DNA from: a virus | Length of the DNA stretch: 43,635 nucleotides | IMG/VR virus record: IMGVR_UViG_3300032235_000348 | Span: 1 to 43,635 of that record | Reading direction: 5' to 3' (one strand) | Shown: one piece after another, positions 37,528 through 43,635 of the stretch | How the letters are laid out: each line of letters begins with the position of its first letter | Numbering within the stretch: position 1 is the first letter of the stretch | Notes under the pieces: model-generated | The model's database searches: none | What the model was told of the DNA's origin: nothing | Seen by the model: the letters and a program-made list of their open reading frames with translations, nothing else | Made by a program: the position numbers and the translations under genes

Positions 37528-37556
37528 ATTATACCTATTTTTATTAAGAAAGTCAA
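37528..37556 (-). promoter_or_regulatory. Sigma70-type promoter of queE, apparently leaderless
   Basis: TTGACT (37556-37551), a 17-bp spacer and TATAAT (37533-37528) on the minus strand. Only five bases (ACATT) separate the -10 box from the queE ATG, so transcription should start at or next to the first base of the start codon. A TAGG within the spacer/-10 region could serve as ribosome-binding site only on read-through transcripts from guaC. Confidence 0.82.
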
Positions 37557-37559
37557 TTG

Positions 37560-38654
37560 TTACTTGTTTACAAACACTTGATTGGCTTGCTGAGTAACTC
37601 GAACAAAAGTTGTACATTTACTCAATTGTTTTAATGAAGGCGCACCGACATATGTACAAGTACTACGGAGTCCGCCAAGTATATCCTTAATCGTATTCTC
37701 AACTGCTCCCTTATAAGGGATTTCCACTGTACGCCCTTCACTACTACGATATTCTGCAACACCACCGTGATGCTTGTTCATAGCAGTTTCTGAACTCATT
37801 CCGTAGAACTGAACGAACTGCTTCTTTTCTACGATAAATTCTTTGGTAACTTTTTCACCCCACTCGCTGTATTCTTCAACTTTAAGCTGGTTGGTTTGGA
37901 AATATCTATTAATGATCTTGCCGCCGCCTTCTTTGTGACCAGCAAGCATACCGCCCAGCATTACAAAATCTGCTCCTGCACCAAAGGCTTTTGCAACATC
38001 TCCTGGGCATACACATCCTCCGTCGGCGATGATATGTCCGCCAAGACCGTGAGCAGCATCAGCGCACTCCATAATAGCACTAAGCTGAGCATAACCAACG
38101 CCAGTTTGAATACGAGTTGTGCAAACGCTCCCAGGACCGATGCCCACTTTAATAATGTCTGCTCCACGTAAAATTAACTCCTGTGTCATATCTGCGGTAA
38201 CAACATTGCCCGCAATAATTGTGTGATTGGGATATTCTTTTCTAACTTTAGCTACAAAGTCTCCAAAGTACTCGCTGTAGCCGTTTGCAACGTCAATGCA
38301 AATGAATTGTATGTATGGATATTTTTGAATAAGACCACTTAATCTTTCAAAATCATGGTTACTTGTGCCAGTGCTAATTGCGTATCTATATGGATTCAAT
38401 TCAAAGGGAATTTCAGCTGTAGTCTTTGTTAGACATGTAAACAAGGCATTATCTTGTAATGCCCTAGCCATATCTATGGTACCAACTCCGTCCATGTTTG
38501 CAGCCATAATTGGTATGCCGCACCATTCAATACCACTATGCTTGAACTTGTAAGTTCTGGATAGACTTACTTCTTTACGACTTCCAAGAGTGCTTCGCTT
38601 AGGACGAATTAAAACGTCTTTAAAGTCTAAAAGAATTTCGTTTTCAATTCTCAC
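37560..38654 (-). CDS. guaC: GMP reductase
   Basis: A 364-residue IMPDH/GMP-reductase family enzyme. The catalytic loop is [16 protein letters not shown] with C178. The C-terminal third ([20 protein letters not shown], then [20 protein letters not shown] and TTFVRVTQQ) matches GMP reductase rather than IMP dehydrogenase, and there is no CBS-domain insertion. The reaction is NADPH-dependent deamination of GMP to IMP. In a phage this would recycle guanylate to IMP, feeding adenine nucleotides or adjusting the GTP pool used by FolE. The ATG overlaps the upstream phosphoribosyltransferase by 4 bp (ATGA), so it belongs to the folE unit. Identification is strong; the physiological reason is inferred. 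Confidence 0.92.
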   Translation of the reverse strand: MRIENEILLDFKDVLIRPKRSTLGSRKEVSLSRTYKFKHSGIEWCGIPIMAANMDGVGTIDMARALQDNALFTCLTKTTAEIPFELNPYRYAISTGTSNHDFERLSGLIQKYPYIQFICIDVANGYSEYFGDFVAKVRKEYPNHTIIAGNVVTADMTQELILRGADIIKVGIGPGSVCTTRIQTGVGYAQLSAIMECADAAHGLGGHIIADGGCVCPGDVAKAFGAGADFVMLGGMLAGHKEGGGKIINRYFQTNQLKVEEYSEWGEKVTKEFIVEKKQFVQFYGMSSETAMNKHHGGVAEYRSSEGRTVEIPYKGAVENTIKDILGGLRSTCTYVGAPSLKQLSKCTTFVRVTQQANQVFVNK

Positions 38655-39160
38655 TTAGTCCACCAATCTTCCCAAGGAAAATCAATCCAGACGTCGTTTT
38701 CTGCCTTGTTAATTTCTTCAGCACGGTATGTTACATCGTCAAATTCTGATGCAAGATTTTCAAACAATACTGCAAATCTAGTTGATTCGCCCCATACATA
38801 ATTCCAACGTTCATCGTTTACTGCACAGCTACTTTGCCAGTCTTGTTTAATCCAATTAAACGTTGCACCTGAGTCATTAATGTCATCTACAATTAAAATA
38901 CGCTTTGGAGAATCTTGATAACCATAAGCATCTTCAGCCATCCAGCAATTGGATTCGGGCCCAATATCACTGTCCCGCAAACTTACATTAAGTGAGTGCA
39001 TGGGAACATTAAAATAGTGACTAATCATGACTGCTGGGATCAACCCTCCTCGAGTTAATCCCACAACGTAATCTGGTCGCCATCCACTAAGACTAATATC
39101 TCTGCAAAGTTTATTAACTAACTGCTGAATATCCTCATTGGAAATTTTACGTTTATCCAT
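38651..39160 (-). CDS. Purine (xanthine/guanine-type) phosphoribosyltransferase
   Basis: A 169-residue type I phosphoribosyltransferase. The PRPP-binding motif is [15 protein letters not shown] at 87-101. The N-terminal [19 protein letters not shown] matches the PPi loop of purine transferases, and the C-terminal [10 protein letters not shown] resembles the FPWE substrate-binding end of Gpt-type xanthine-guanine enzymes. It should transfer phosphoribose from PRPP to a purine base, giving IMP, XMP or GMP. It overlaps guaC downstream and the 100-residue gene upstream by 8 bp. Alongside guaC and folE it suggests control of guanine nucleotide flux. It could instead act on a deazapurine base, but nothing in the sequence shows this. 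Confidence 0.87.
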   Translation of the reverse strand: MDKRKISNEDIQQLVNKLCRDISLSGWRPDYVVGLTRGGLIPAVMISHYFNVPMHSLNVSLRDSDIGPESNCWMAEDAYGYQDSPKRILIVDDINDSGATFNWIKQDWQSSCAVNDERWNYVWGESTRFAVLFENLASEFDDVTYRAEEINKAENDVWIDFPWEDWWTK

Positions 39161-39455
39161 GCCTTAGTGCTTCCATTGTTAAAATTTTGCCAATTTCATG
39201 ACCCATGTCTTGCTCGTCTGTAATGATATGTAAATTAGCTTTAGTTCTATCAGTGTGTGGGTCATAGCTGCTAGTTTCGACTACATATCCGCCTGTTGCT
39301 TTGCATACTCTGAAATTAATTCCAGGAGCATCTAATCTATTACTATAAGGACTGCCGATAAATGCACTTGCTTTTGCTACACCATTGCTCACGTATTCTT
39401 CCTTTTCTGTATCTTCAGCTAACCACTGACGTACTTTTTTCTTAGCCCAACTCAT
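39153..39455 (-). CDS. Hypothetical protein inside folE unit (100 aa)
   Basis: A 100-residue protein with a basic N-terminal helix (SWAKKKVRQWLAEDTE) followed by a beta-rich segment: NRLDAPGINFRVCKATGGYV, VVETSSYDPHTDRTKANLHI and ITDEQDMGHEIGKILTMEAL. This looks like a two-layer alpha/beta fold. There is one Cys and no nucleotide-binding motif. From memory it resembles a short conserved protein in T4-like marine phages. It overlaps folE by 4 bp at its start and the phosphoribosyltransferase by 8 bp at its end, so expression is tightly coupled to purine and pterin genes. Function unknown. Confidence 0.75.
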   Translation of the reverse strand: MSWAKKKVRQWLAEDTEKEEYVSNGVAKASAFIGSPYSNRLDAPGINFRVCKATGGYVVETSSYDPHTDRTKANLHIITDEQDMGHEIGKILTMEALRHG

Positions 39456-40144
39456 CGTGGTGCAAACTCCTGTTGTAGTTTAATGTTATCAAAAAACTCT
39501 TTCTTCGTACCCGGATCGTCTTTAAATGCACCACGCAGTACAGTTGTTTGTGTAAGAGAACTATGTGCCATAATACCACGATTTTCGCAGCAACCGTGAG
39601 TGGCTTGGATATAAACGCCGAGGTCAGTTGCTCCTGTTGCTTTAGCAATTTCTCGAGCAATGTCGTTAGCTAGTTCTTCTTGTAGTGTTCCTCGACGAGC
39701 GCACCATTGTGCAATGCGAGTATACTTACTTAGACCGATTAGCTTTTCAGCAGCAATGATACCAATATATGCAATTCCGCTAACTGGCTGATGATGATGC
39801 GAGCACATGCTCTTTAGTTCTGACCGTACTACAAGCATTCCGTCATAGCGGTCTTCGCTGTTATTTGGAAATGCAGTAGCATCAGGTGCCGGCGCATAAC
39901 GACCATTCATAATTTCGTAGATATACATTTTTGCAAGTCTACGTGCAGTTCCTTGGCTATTAGGATCAGTATGACGATCAATAATTAGCGAGTCAAGTAC
40001 GCCTTCAAACTTTTCAGAAATTTCATTAACTAGTGGATCAAAATCCTGTTCGCTAATGTATTTAGAAATGTTATCTCCTGCCCAATATCGAGCGCCATCG
40101 GCTTTAATAGAGTCTGTAATTTTTTCGTATGTTTTCTTATTCAT
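39452..40144 (-). CDS. folE: GTP cyclohydrolase I
   Basis: A 230-residue type I GTP cyclohydrolase. The zinc and catalytic residues are complete: C114-S-H116-H117 (CSHHHQPV), where C114 and H117 bind zinc and H116 is catalytic, plus H183-G-C185 in THGCCENRG. GLSKYTRIAQWCARRG at 137-152 is the family GLSK motif, and GTLQEELANDIA follows. It opens GTP to dihydroneopterin triphosphate, the first step to both folate and 7-deazaguanine. With queE and a QueD-like gene nearby the deazaguanine route is more likely. The first gene of its unit, it has a perfect-consensus promoter with a palindrome over the -10 box, and GGGGA 5 nt before the ATG. Confidence 0.94.
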   Translation of the reverse strand: MNKKTYEKITDSIKADGARYWAGDNISKYISEQDFDPLVNEISEKFEGVLDSLIIDRHTDPNSQGTARRLAKMYIYEIMNGRYAPAPDATAFPNNSEDRYDGMLVVRSELKSMCSHHHQPVSGIAYIGIIAAEKLIGLSKYTRIAQWCARRGTLQEELANDIAREIAKATGATDLGVYIQATHGCCENRGIMAHSSLTQTTVLRGAFKDDPGTKKEFFDNIKLQQEFAPR

Positions 40145-40158
40145 GATTTCCCCGAAAG

Positions 40159-40179
40159 TTTGTATAAATTATATACAAA
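40159..40179. repeat. Palindrome centred on the folE -10 box
   Basis: TTTGTATA and TATACAAA are perfect 8-bp arms around a 5-bp centre (AATTA). The palindrome covers the TATAAT of the folE promoter and the likely start site. This placement fits a repressor operator that would block polymerase. Its A/T content means chance is possible. Confidence 0.5.
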
Positions 40180-40196
40180 TATTTAGGCAATGTCAA
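40168..40196 (-). promoter_or_regulatory. Perfect-consensus sigma70 promoter of folE
   Basis: TTGACA (40196-40191), exactly 17 bp, TATAAT (40173-40168) on the minus strand: a full match to the sigma70 consensus. The start would be near 40161, with a leader of about 17 nt holding GGGGA. A CTAAATA in the spacer looks like a late box but is explained better as part of this promoter. Confidence 0.92.
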
Positions 40197-40199
40197 TTA

Positions 40200-41270
40200 T
40201 CAATTGATATTTTCAAGTAGATGTTTAGCACTAAAGAAGTGCTCTGTCAACGACTGTGCCTGCTTTTGTAGTTCTGGTAATTGAGATTCGTAATTTTCCA
40301 TGTGCTGGATAATAGCATTACAAATATATGGACGACAGTTGATATAAGAATCCCAGTCTTCAGTCCATTCGCTAGGATACTTAAATGTATCGCTGTACAT
40401 TTCATTATAGCTTAAACGATCTGGAACCATAGGAATAGCATTTAGTAGGGCACCTTCATAGCAGCTAATGCCAAGTGTTTCTTGTAAGTTTGCACTGAAT
40501 ACCATTTTAGCTTCTCCGAGCAAATTATGATACTCATTTTTAGTCAGCGATTGATCTTGGCAAACAATAAATTCGTATTGCGGTAATTGTTCTTTGAGAT
40601 CTCGAAAAATCTCAACTTGTTTTTCTGGAGCAATGCGATGCGGAAACAAAATTAAATCTCGCTTGGGCATATTCTTGTATGGAGTAAACATTCCGTCCAT
40701 GTATTCCATGGGCCATCCTGTACGAACAATTCTTCCAGGATGCCAATGCTTAACTCCCTCAACGTCTTCATCGTCGAGCAAGTTCTTGCAAAACATTTCA
40801 ATATGAAAGTCTGTAGCAAAATAATTATGATCAAAACAATAAAAGAAACTAAATTCAGCGTTACGTACCCAAGGAGCGTCTCCAATCAATCGACCTAAGA
40901 AGTCTTGAGGATCATATGAGCCGGCATGCCATAGACCGTGTGTTGTTACAGGAATCTGCAACAATTCGCTCATATATTTTAAGTTGATAATTCCAGGATG
41001 CCAAGCATCTGTAAAAATAAAGTGATCGCCAGCTTTTACTTTGCCTTCGCAAAACAGTCGACTCATTTGTTCCACTTGTTTTGCTTTGTAGATATTTGTT
41101 CCGCCAAAGTTTAAAAATGCACCCGGTGTAGTTGCATTAGGAATATCAGTTGGGCCATAAATGATGTGTACCTCGTGACCATGCTTTTCGAGCAAGGTTG
41201 GAATATGATTTTTCCATTGTCCGGTATAACGAGTTTCTACAGCTTCAAGATCGACGAGGTACACAGTCAT
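40200..41270 (-). CDS. GT-B glycosyltransferase
   Basis: A 356-residue protein with a GT-B outline. The N-terminal Rossmann-like half begins TVYLVDLEAVETRYTGQW with LEKHGHEVHIIYG. The C-terminal half begins at DLILFPHRIAPEKQVEIFRD and carries the donor-binding E-x7-E pattern, E264 and E272, in QETLGISCYEGALLNAIPM. This is the pattern of retaining GT4-like transferases. Targets could be phage DNA bases, virion proteins or host polysaccharide. Its position between the QueD-like unit and folE makes DNA modification worth testing, as T4 glucosylates its hydroxymethylcytosine, but no close resemblance to T4 alpha- or beta-glucosyltransferase is visible. It starts 3 bp after the preceding stop, with TAGGAG upstream. 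Confidence 0.85.
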   Translation of the reverse strand: MTVYLVDLEAVETRYTGQWKNHIPTLLEKHGHEVHIIYGPTDIPNATTPGAFLNFGGTNIYKAKQVEQMSRLFCEGKVKAGDHFIFTDAWHPGIINLKYMSELLQIPVTTHGLWHAGSYDPQDFLGRLIGDAPWVRNAEFSFFYCFDHNYFATDFHIEMFCKNLLDDEDVEGVKHWHPGRIVRTGWPMEYMDGMFTPYKNMPKRDLILFPHRIAPEKQVEIFRDLKEQLPQYEFIVCQDQSLTKNEYHNLLGEAKMVFSANLQETLGISCYEGALLNAIPMVPDRLSYNEMYSDTFKYPSEWTEDWDSYINCRPYICNAIIQHMENYESQLPELQKQAQSLTEHFFSAKHLLENIN

Positions 41271-41273
41271 AAT

Positions 41274-41480
41274 TTATCGGCTCCTATAAGCTTCACGCGA
41301 AGCTTTGGCGTCTCGTCGAGCCTTGCGCTGCAAGTACTCTTGAGTACGTTGCCAATCCTTATATTCCTTTGACCGATATAGGTCTGCAGGATCATACTTA
41401 ATAAGATTCTCTCGGCAATGGGTGAGCCATGCTTCGAGGTCGTTGAAGATCTTATTAACTGTAGGATTAGTAATTGCCAT
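41274..41480 (-). CDS. Small basic helical protein (68 aa)
   Basis: A 68-residue protein, largely helical and strongly basic at its C-terminus (RTQEYLQRKARRDAKASREA). The N-terminal part (TNPTVNKIFNDLEAWLTHCR) resembles a helix that could pair with another subunit. The charged tail suggests nucleic-acid binding or a coiled coil. AAGGT precedes the ATG. It is transcribed between the QueD-like gene (15 bp upstream) and the glycosyltransferase (3 bp downstream). No family is recognised, and a partner role to either neighbour is speculative. Confidence 0.7.
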   Translation of the reverse strand: MAITNPTVNKIFNDLEAWLTHCRENLIKYDPADLYRSKEYKDWQRTQEYLQRKARRDAKASREAYRSR

Positions 41481-41495
41481 TATATTTTACCTTAA

Positions 41496-41882
41496 TTATA
41501 GAGTTGATGGAAAAATGAGGAAACAACCATTTTCGTTGTCCTCGCTTACTGAAATCCTAACCTCTCGATTAGGATATCTTGCTTCAATGACTGCCCATAA
41601 ATCGCGAGCAATCATTTCGCAGGATCTGTGATTAAGTTCAAGCGTACCGTCAGTATAACTGCGTTCAAGCCATCTCTTAAATTGTATAAATTCAATTTCT
41701 CTATCATCGTGAAAAACTTCGATGTAGACTTTAAAGTGGAAAATATGTCGATGCGGAACACCTAAGAAACTTACATCATCCCATCCGCCAGTTGCTAGAT
41801 TAGGATCTGTGTCCGCTCCGGGGTACATATGAATGCCTTCCTTTTGAAAGGTAACCCAGATAAAAGATTTTTCGTTGCTCAT
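41496..41882 (-). CDS. QueD-like T-fold protein (6-carboxytetrahydropterin synthase family), divergent
   Basis: A 128-residue protein with the layout of QueD/PTPS: an early strand and His (KEGIHMYPGA, H18), a paired H44-x-H46 (VPHRHIFHFKVYIEVF) matching the LHGHSY zinc motif, then EIEFIQFKRWLE like the V-M-D-F-x-x-L segment. A helix (SCEMIARDLWAVIEA) follows, then a strand ending in SEDNENGC in the place of the conserved E-T-x-x-x region. It would turn dihydroneopterin triphosphate into carboxy-tetrahydropterin, the step between FolE and QueE. The catalytic Cys of classical QueD is not at the normal place, so activity may differ. Its ATG overlaps the upstream stop by 4 bp. Confidence 0.68.
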   Translation of the reverse strand: MSNEKSFIWVTFQKEGIHMYPGADTDPNLATGGWDDVSFLGVPHRHIFHFKVYIEVFHDDREIEFIQFKRWLERSYTDGTLELNHRSCEMIARDLWAVIEARYPNREVRISVSEDNENGCFLIFPSTL

Positions 41883-42400
41883 TTTATAATCTCATCATTT
41901 TTATAAACATCCCAAGTGTTGTAATATTCTCTCTTAGTAAGATCACTTAGGGGAACACACCAAACACCAATGTTTGTTGCGTCGAAATCTTTGTCGTCAA
42001 TTTTAATTGTAGCATTATAATTAAGCAAACTCAAGTAAGGAATCTTAACTGAAATTTGAGGAATGAATCTACGATGTTCATTGAAGCATGCCTCGGCAAC
42101 ATCTTCAATATACTTTACATCGAAGTCTAAGGTACACCAGAAGCCACTATTTAAACAAGATTTGATCATATTATCCCATGTGGGCCAAAATTCTTCGTCA
42201 TCGGTTGGAACAAAACTTTGATTTGCACCAAAGTAAATGTGTTCACAATTATACCATTTAGCGAGCTTAATAAGATCCTCGCCATCGTGGCTTCCTACAA
42301 CAAATAGTGTCTTCATTCCAAACGCAGGAGTTTTTTCAACTTCTGTGCCTACAAAAATAGTAACGTTATCGGACTTACCATCAGTGTAATCTCTAATCAT
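41879..42400 (-). CDS. Conserved phage protein of unknown function, partner of QueD-like gene
   Basis: A 173-residue soluble protein of alpha/beta character: NVTIFVGTEVEKTPAFGMKT, LFVVGSHDGEDLIKLAKWYN, HIYFGANQSF and a C-terminal IDDKDFDATNIGVWCVPLSD. Repeated strand-helix units suggest a Rossmann- or TIM-like fold with VGSHD and FGAN turns as possible ligand loops. It has no recognised catalytic motif. From memory, it resembles a protein next to deazaguanine genes in cyanophage-type phages. Its stop overlaps the QueD-like start as ATGA, strong coupling that makes it a candidate pathway component. It is the first gene of a unit with its own sigma70 promoter; AAGG precedes the ATG. Confidence 0.78.
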   Translation of the reverse strand: MIRDYTDGKSDNVTIFVGTEVEKTPAFGMKTLFVVGSHDGEDLIKLAKWYNCEHIYFGANQSFVPTDDEEFWPTWDNMIKSCLNSGFWCTLDFDVKYIEDVAEACFNEHRRFIPQISVKIPYLSLLNYNATIKIDDKDFDATNIGVWCVPLSDLTKREYYNTWDVYKNDEIIK

Positions 42401-42428
42401 TTAATTGTACCTTGCATAATATGCACTA

Positions 42429-42457
42429 ATTATAATGCTACGACATTAAAAAGTCAA
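42429..42457 (-). promoter_or_regulatory. Sigma70-type promoter of the QueD-like unit
   Basis: TTGACT (42457-42452), a 17-bp spacer and TATAAT (42434-42429) on the minus strand, in the 61-bp gap after the DpdA-like gene. The start near 42422 gives a leader of about 22 nt with GCAAGG before the ATG at 42400. It matches the queE promoter in both boxes and in spacer length. Confidence 0.85.
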
Positions 42458-42461
42458 ATAA

Positions 42462-43634
42462 TTAATCGTTGTTCAATACTTCATCTTCGAGTGCTCTAAG
42501 AGCATCGTCGTCCGGATTAGCAAGATCAATCTCATCGGCATCGGTAACTTCGTCGAAGCTGAACAAGTTGCCAAATGTATTAGCTGCTGGCCCGCCTTGA
42601 AGACGAGCACCTTCGAGACTTCTTAAAAATGGACCAGCCTGCTCAATCATTTCAAATGCTTCATCCTTGGTCTTGGTATTAAACAAGTCTTCTATAAATG
42701 AGTTGAAATATAAGATGTTTCTAGGAACCCAATCTGAATACTCATCACTCATGTCGTTCGCTTTGACTTTCTTCCAATGCTTCCAAGTAAGTTTATCCTT
42801 AGTCTTAGCAATTTCAATGTCCATAAGATGCTGAGCACGTTGCACGGCTGCAATGTGACAGTAAACATTATGGCCCATCATTAGTGCATAGCTAAAGCTA
42901 TCCCACGAAGTTTTATTTGGAATTTTTCCTAGCTTGTTGAGCTTTGGAACTACGGTGTAATGTTCTGGATTTAAGTGATCAAACTTAACTCCTTCTCCTA
43001 GTTCTTGCTGTGTCTTAGGAACGCCAACGTCGTAATAAGCAATGTCGCCTAGTGTTAGTCTTCTACCAAATTCTGATTCGAATGGAAACGGAATATCTGA
43101 ACCAGCAAGCCCTTTATTATCCGGCGCTTTGTCCATGATCACTGACCAACGCTTTGGAGTATGTACGGCATTAGTGTAAACAAGACCATGTGCAGTTGCA
43201 ATAAACGGACTTGCACAGTCAAAGCTGATAGTAAGTTCTGGATTAATATTCTTTCTAAGCTGACGCTGAATTAGTGTTAGATAGCAACTCCAGTCTAACT
43301 GTGCTGTTCCTAGAAAGTGAATCCAATTCTTATCTTTTAGCAAGTTATCTTCTCTAAGAGACATCAGCCTCTTTAAAGTAATATCCATTTTGCACATGTT
43401 TGCGCCACCAAAGGCCCAGCCTTCGGCTTCGCGGCCTGCATATGGTCCAGTAGGATCGCTAAATTCTTTAACACCTTGATACCACTTTTCAGCAGTATCC
43501 CAATCGCCGCCCTGTAAAACGTTAAGCCACTTTGTTTGTCCTAGTCGATTTTCTAAGAAATACTTGTTATTGAATCGTGTCTTGTCTAAGCAGTCTTCAA
43601 AAGTCTTTAGACCGGTCTTTGGACTATGGATATG
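42462..43634 (-). CDS. dpdA: DpdA-like (tRNA-guanine transglycosylase-fold) DNA modification protein, 5' truncated by window edge
   Basis: The frame is open to the right edge of the window, so the true start lies beyond it; an internal ATG at 43397 is not the start. About 390 residues are visible. Features that recall TGT/DpdA enzymes are HFLGTAQLDWSCYLTLIQRQ, then ISFDCASPF (codons near 43206-43226), whose Asp could be the catalytic or substrate-binding acid, and SYALMMGHNVYCHIAAVQRA, like the H-N-x-x-x-x motif near the TGT C-terminus. No C-x-C-x2-C zinc motif is visible in this part. DpdA exchanges guanine in DNA for a 7-deazaguanine base. FolE, QueD-like and QueE genes nearby support that role. 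The acidic C-terminal tail (about 40 residues) looks disordered. Confidence 0.58.
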   Translation of the reverse strand, partial: HIHSPKTGLKTFEDCLDKTRFNNKYFLENRLGQTKWLNVLQGGDWDTAEKWYQGVKEFSDPTGPYAGREAEGWAFGGANMCKMDITLKRLMSLREDNLLKDKNWIHFLGTAQLDWSCYLTLIQRQLRKNINPELTISFDCASPFIATAHGLVYTNAVHTPKRWSVIMDKAPDNKGLAGSDIPFPFESEFGRRLTLGDIAYYDVGVPKTQQELGEGVKFDHLNPEHYTVVPKLNKLGKIPNKTSWDSFSYALMMGHNVYCHIAAVQRAQHLMDIEIAKTKDKLTWKHWKKVKANDMSDEYSDWVPRNILYFNSFIEDLFNTKTKDEAFEMIEQAGPFLRSLEGARLQGGPAANTFGNLFSFDEVTDADEIDLANPDDDALRALEDEVLNND

Positions 43635-43635
43635 A

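Noticed and set aside
40180-40187. CCTAAATA (minus) as a late promoter of folE
   Set aside because: It falls in the spacer of a perfect sigma70 promoter, which explains the site better.
41495-41500. TATAAT (minus) before the 68-residue gene as a promoter
   Set aside because: The -35 at 17 bp reads TTTCCT, a poor match, and the box overlaps the end of the QueD-like gene. Read-through is sufficient.
1-43635. tRNA genes, CRISPR arrays, insertion sequences, integrase or attachment sites
   Set aside because: All gaps between genes are about 110 bp or less, and none holds a cloverleaf-like sequence, spaced repeats or transposase remnants that I can see.

Overview
The window looks like part of the genome of a T4-like (contractile-tailed) marine-type myovirus. 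A plus-strand block of late structural genes (baseplate hub gp5-like, wedge gp25-like, wedge gp6-like, a giant virion protein, tail fibres) meets a minus-strand block of early/middle metabolic and replication genes at a bidirectional terminator (30127-30154). Gene packing is extremely tight, with TAATG and ATGA overlaps, and no gap exceeds about 110 bp. Several small unknown proteins resemble, from memory, families conserved in cyanophage-type T4 relatives. No host-specific marker such as a photosystem gene is present, so the host cannot be named. The DNA is AT-rich overall, apart from a locally GC-richer stretch over the MoxR/VWA genes.

Left arm (plus, 1-30126): the end of an Ala/Asn/Gly/Ser-rich protein; a gp5-like hub/spike that carries a transglycosylase-like domain at its C-terminus instead of an internal T4-type lysozyme; gp25; a large gp6; a 4459-residue virion protein with a probable FG-GAP beta-propeller, carbohydrate-binding-like modules and repeated GxGY motifs; a small conserved structural protein; four tandem paralogous fibre genes; and a small four-cysteine protein. 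Together these should build the baseplate and the host-contact apparatus.

Right arm (minus, 43634-30158): transcription runs leftward in several units, most starting at a near-consensus sigma70 promoter (TTGACN, 17-18 bp, TATAAT). The units are: (i) a partial DpdA-like (TGT-fold) protein; (ii) an unknown protein, a QueD-like T-fold protein, a small basic protein and a GT-B glycosyltransferase; (iii) folE, an unknown, a purine phosphoribosyltransferase and GMP reductase; (iv) queE, an unknown, a T4 RNase H-like nuclease and two unknowns; (v) two unknowns behind a possible late promoter; (vi) a MoxR AAA+ ATPase with its own terminator; (vii) a metallopeptidase-like/VWA protein and three small conserved proteins.

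The most interesting reading is that units i-iv form a 7-deazaguanine pathway: GTP to dihydroneopterin triphosphate (FolE), to carboxy-tetrahydropterin (QueD-like), to carboxy-deazaguanine (QueE), then insertion into DNA by the DpdA-like protein. It is embedded with purine-pool enzymes and a glycosyltransferase, and would give the phage a hypermodified, restriction-resistant genome. QueC is not in the window. Other points of interest are the MoxR/VWA-metallopeptidase pair, an apparently leaderless queE promoter, and a repeated leader element in front of gp6 and the fourth fibre gene.
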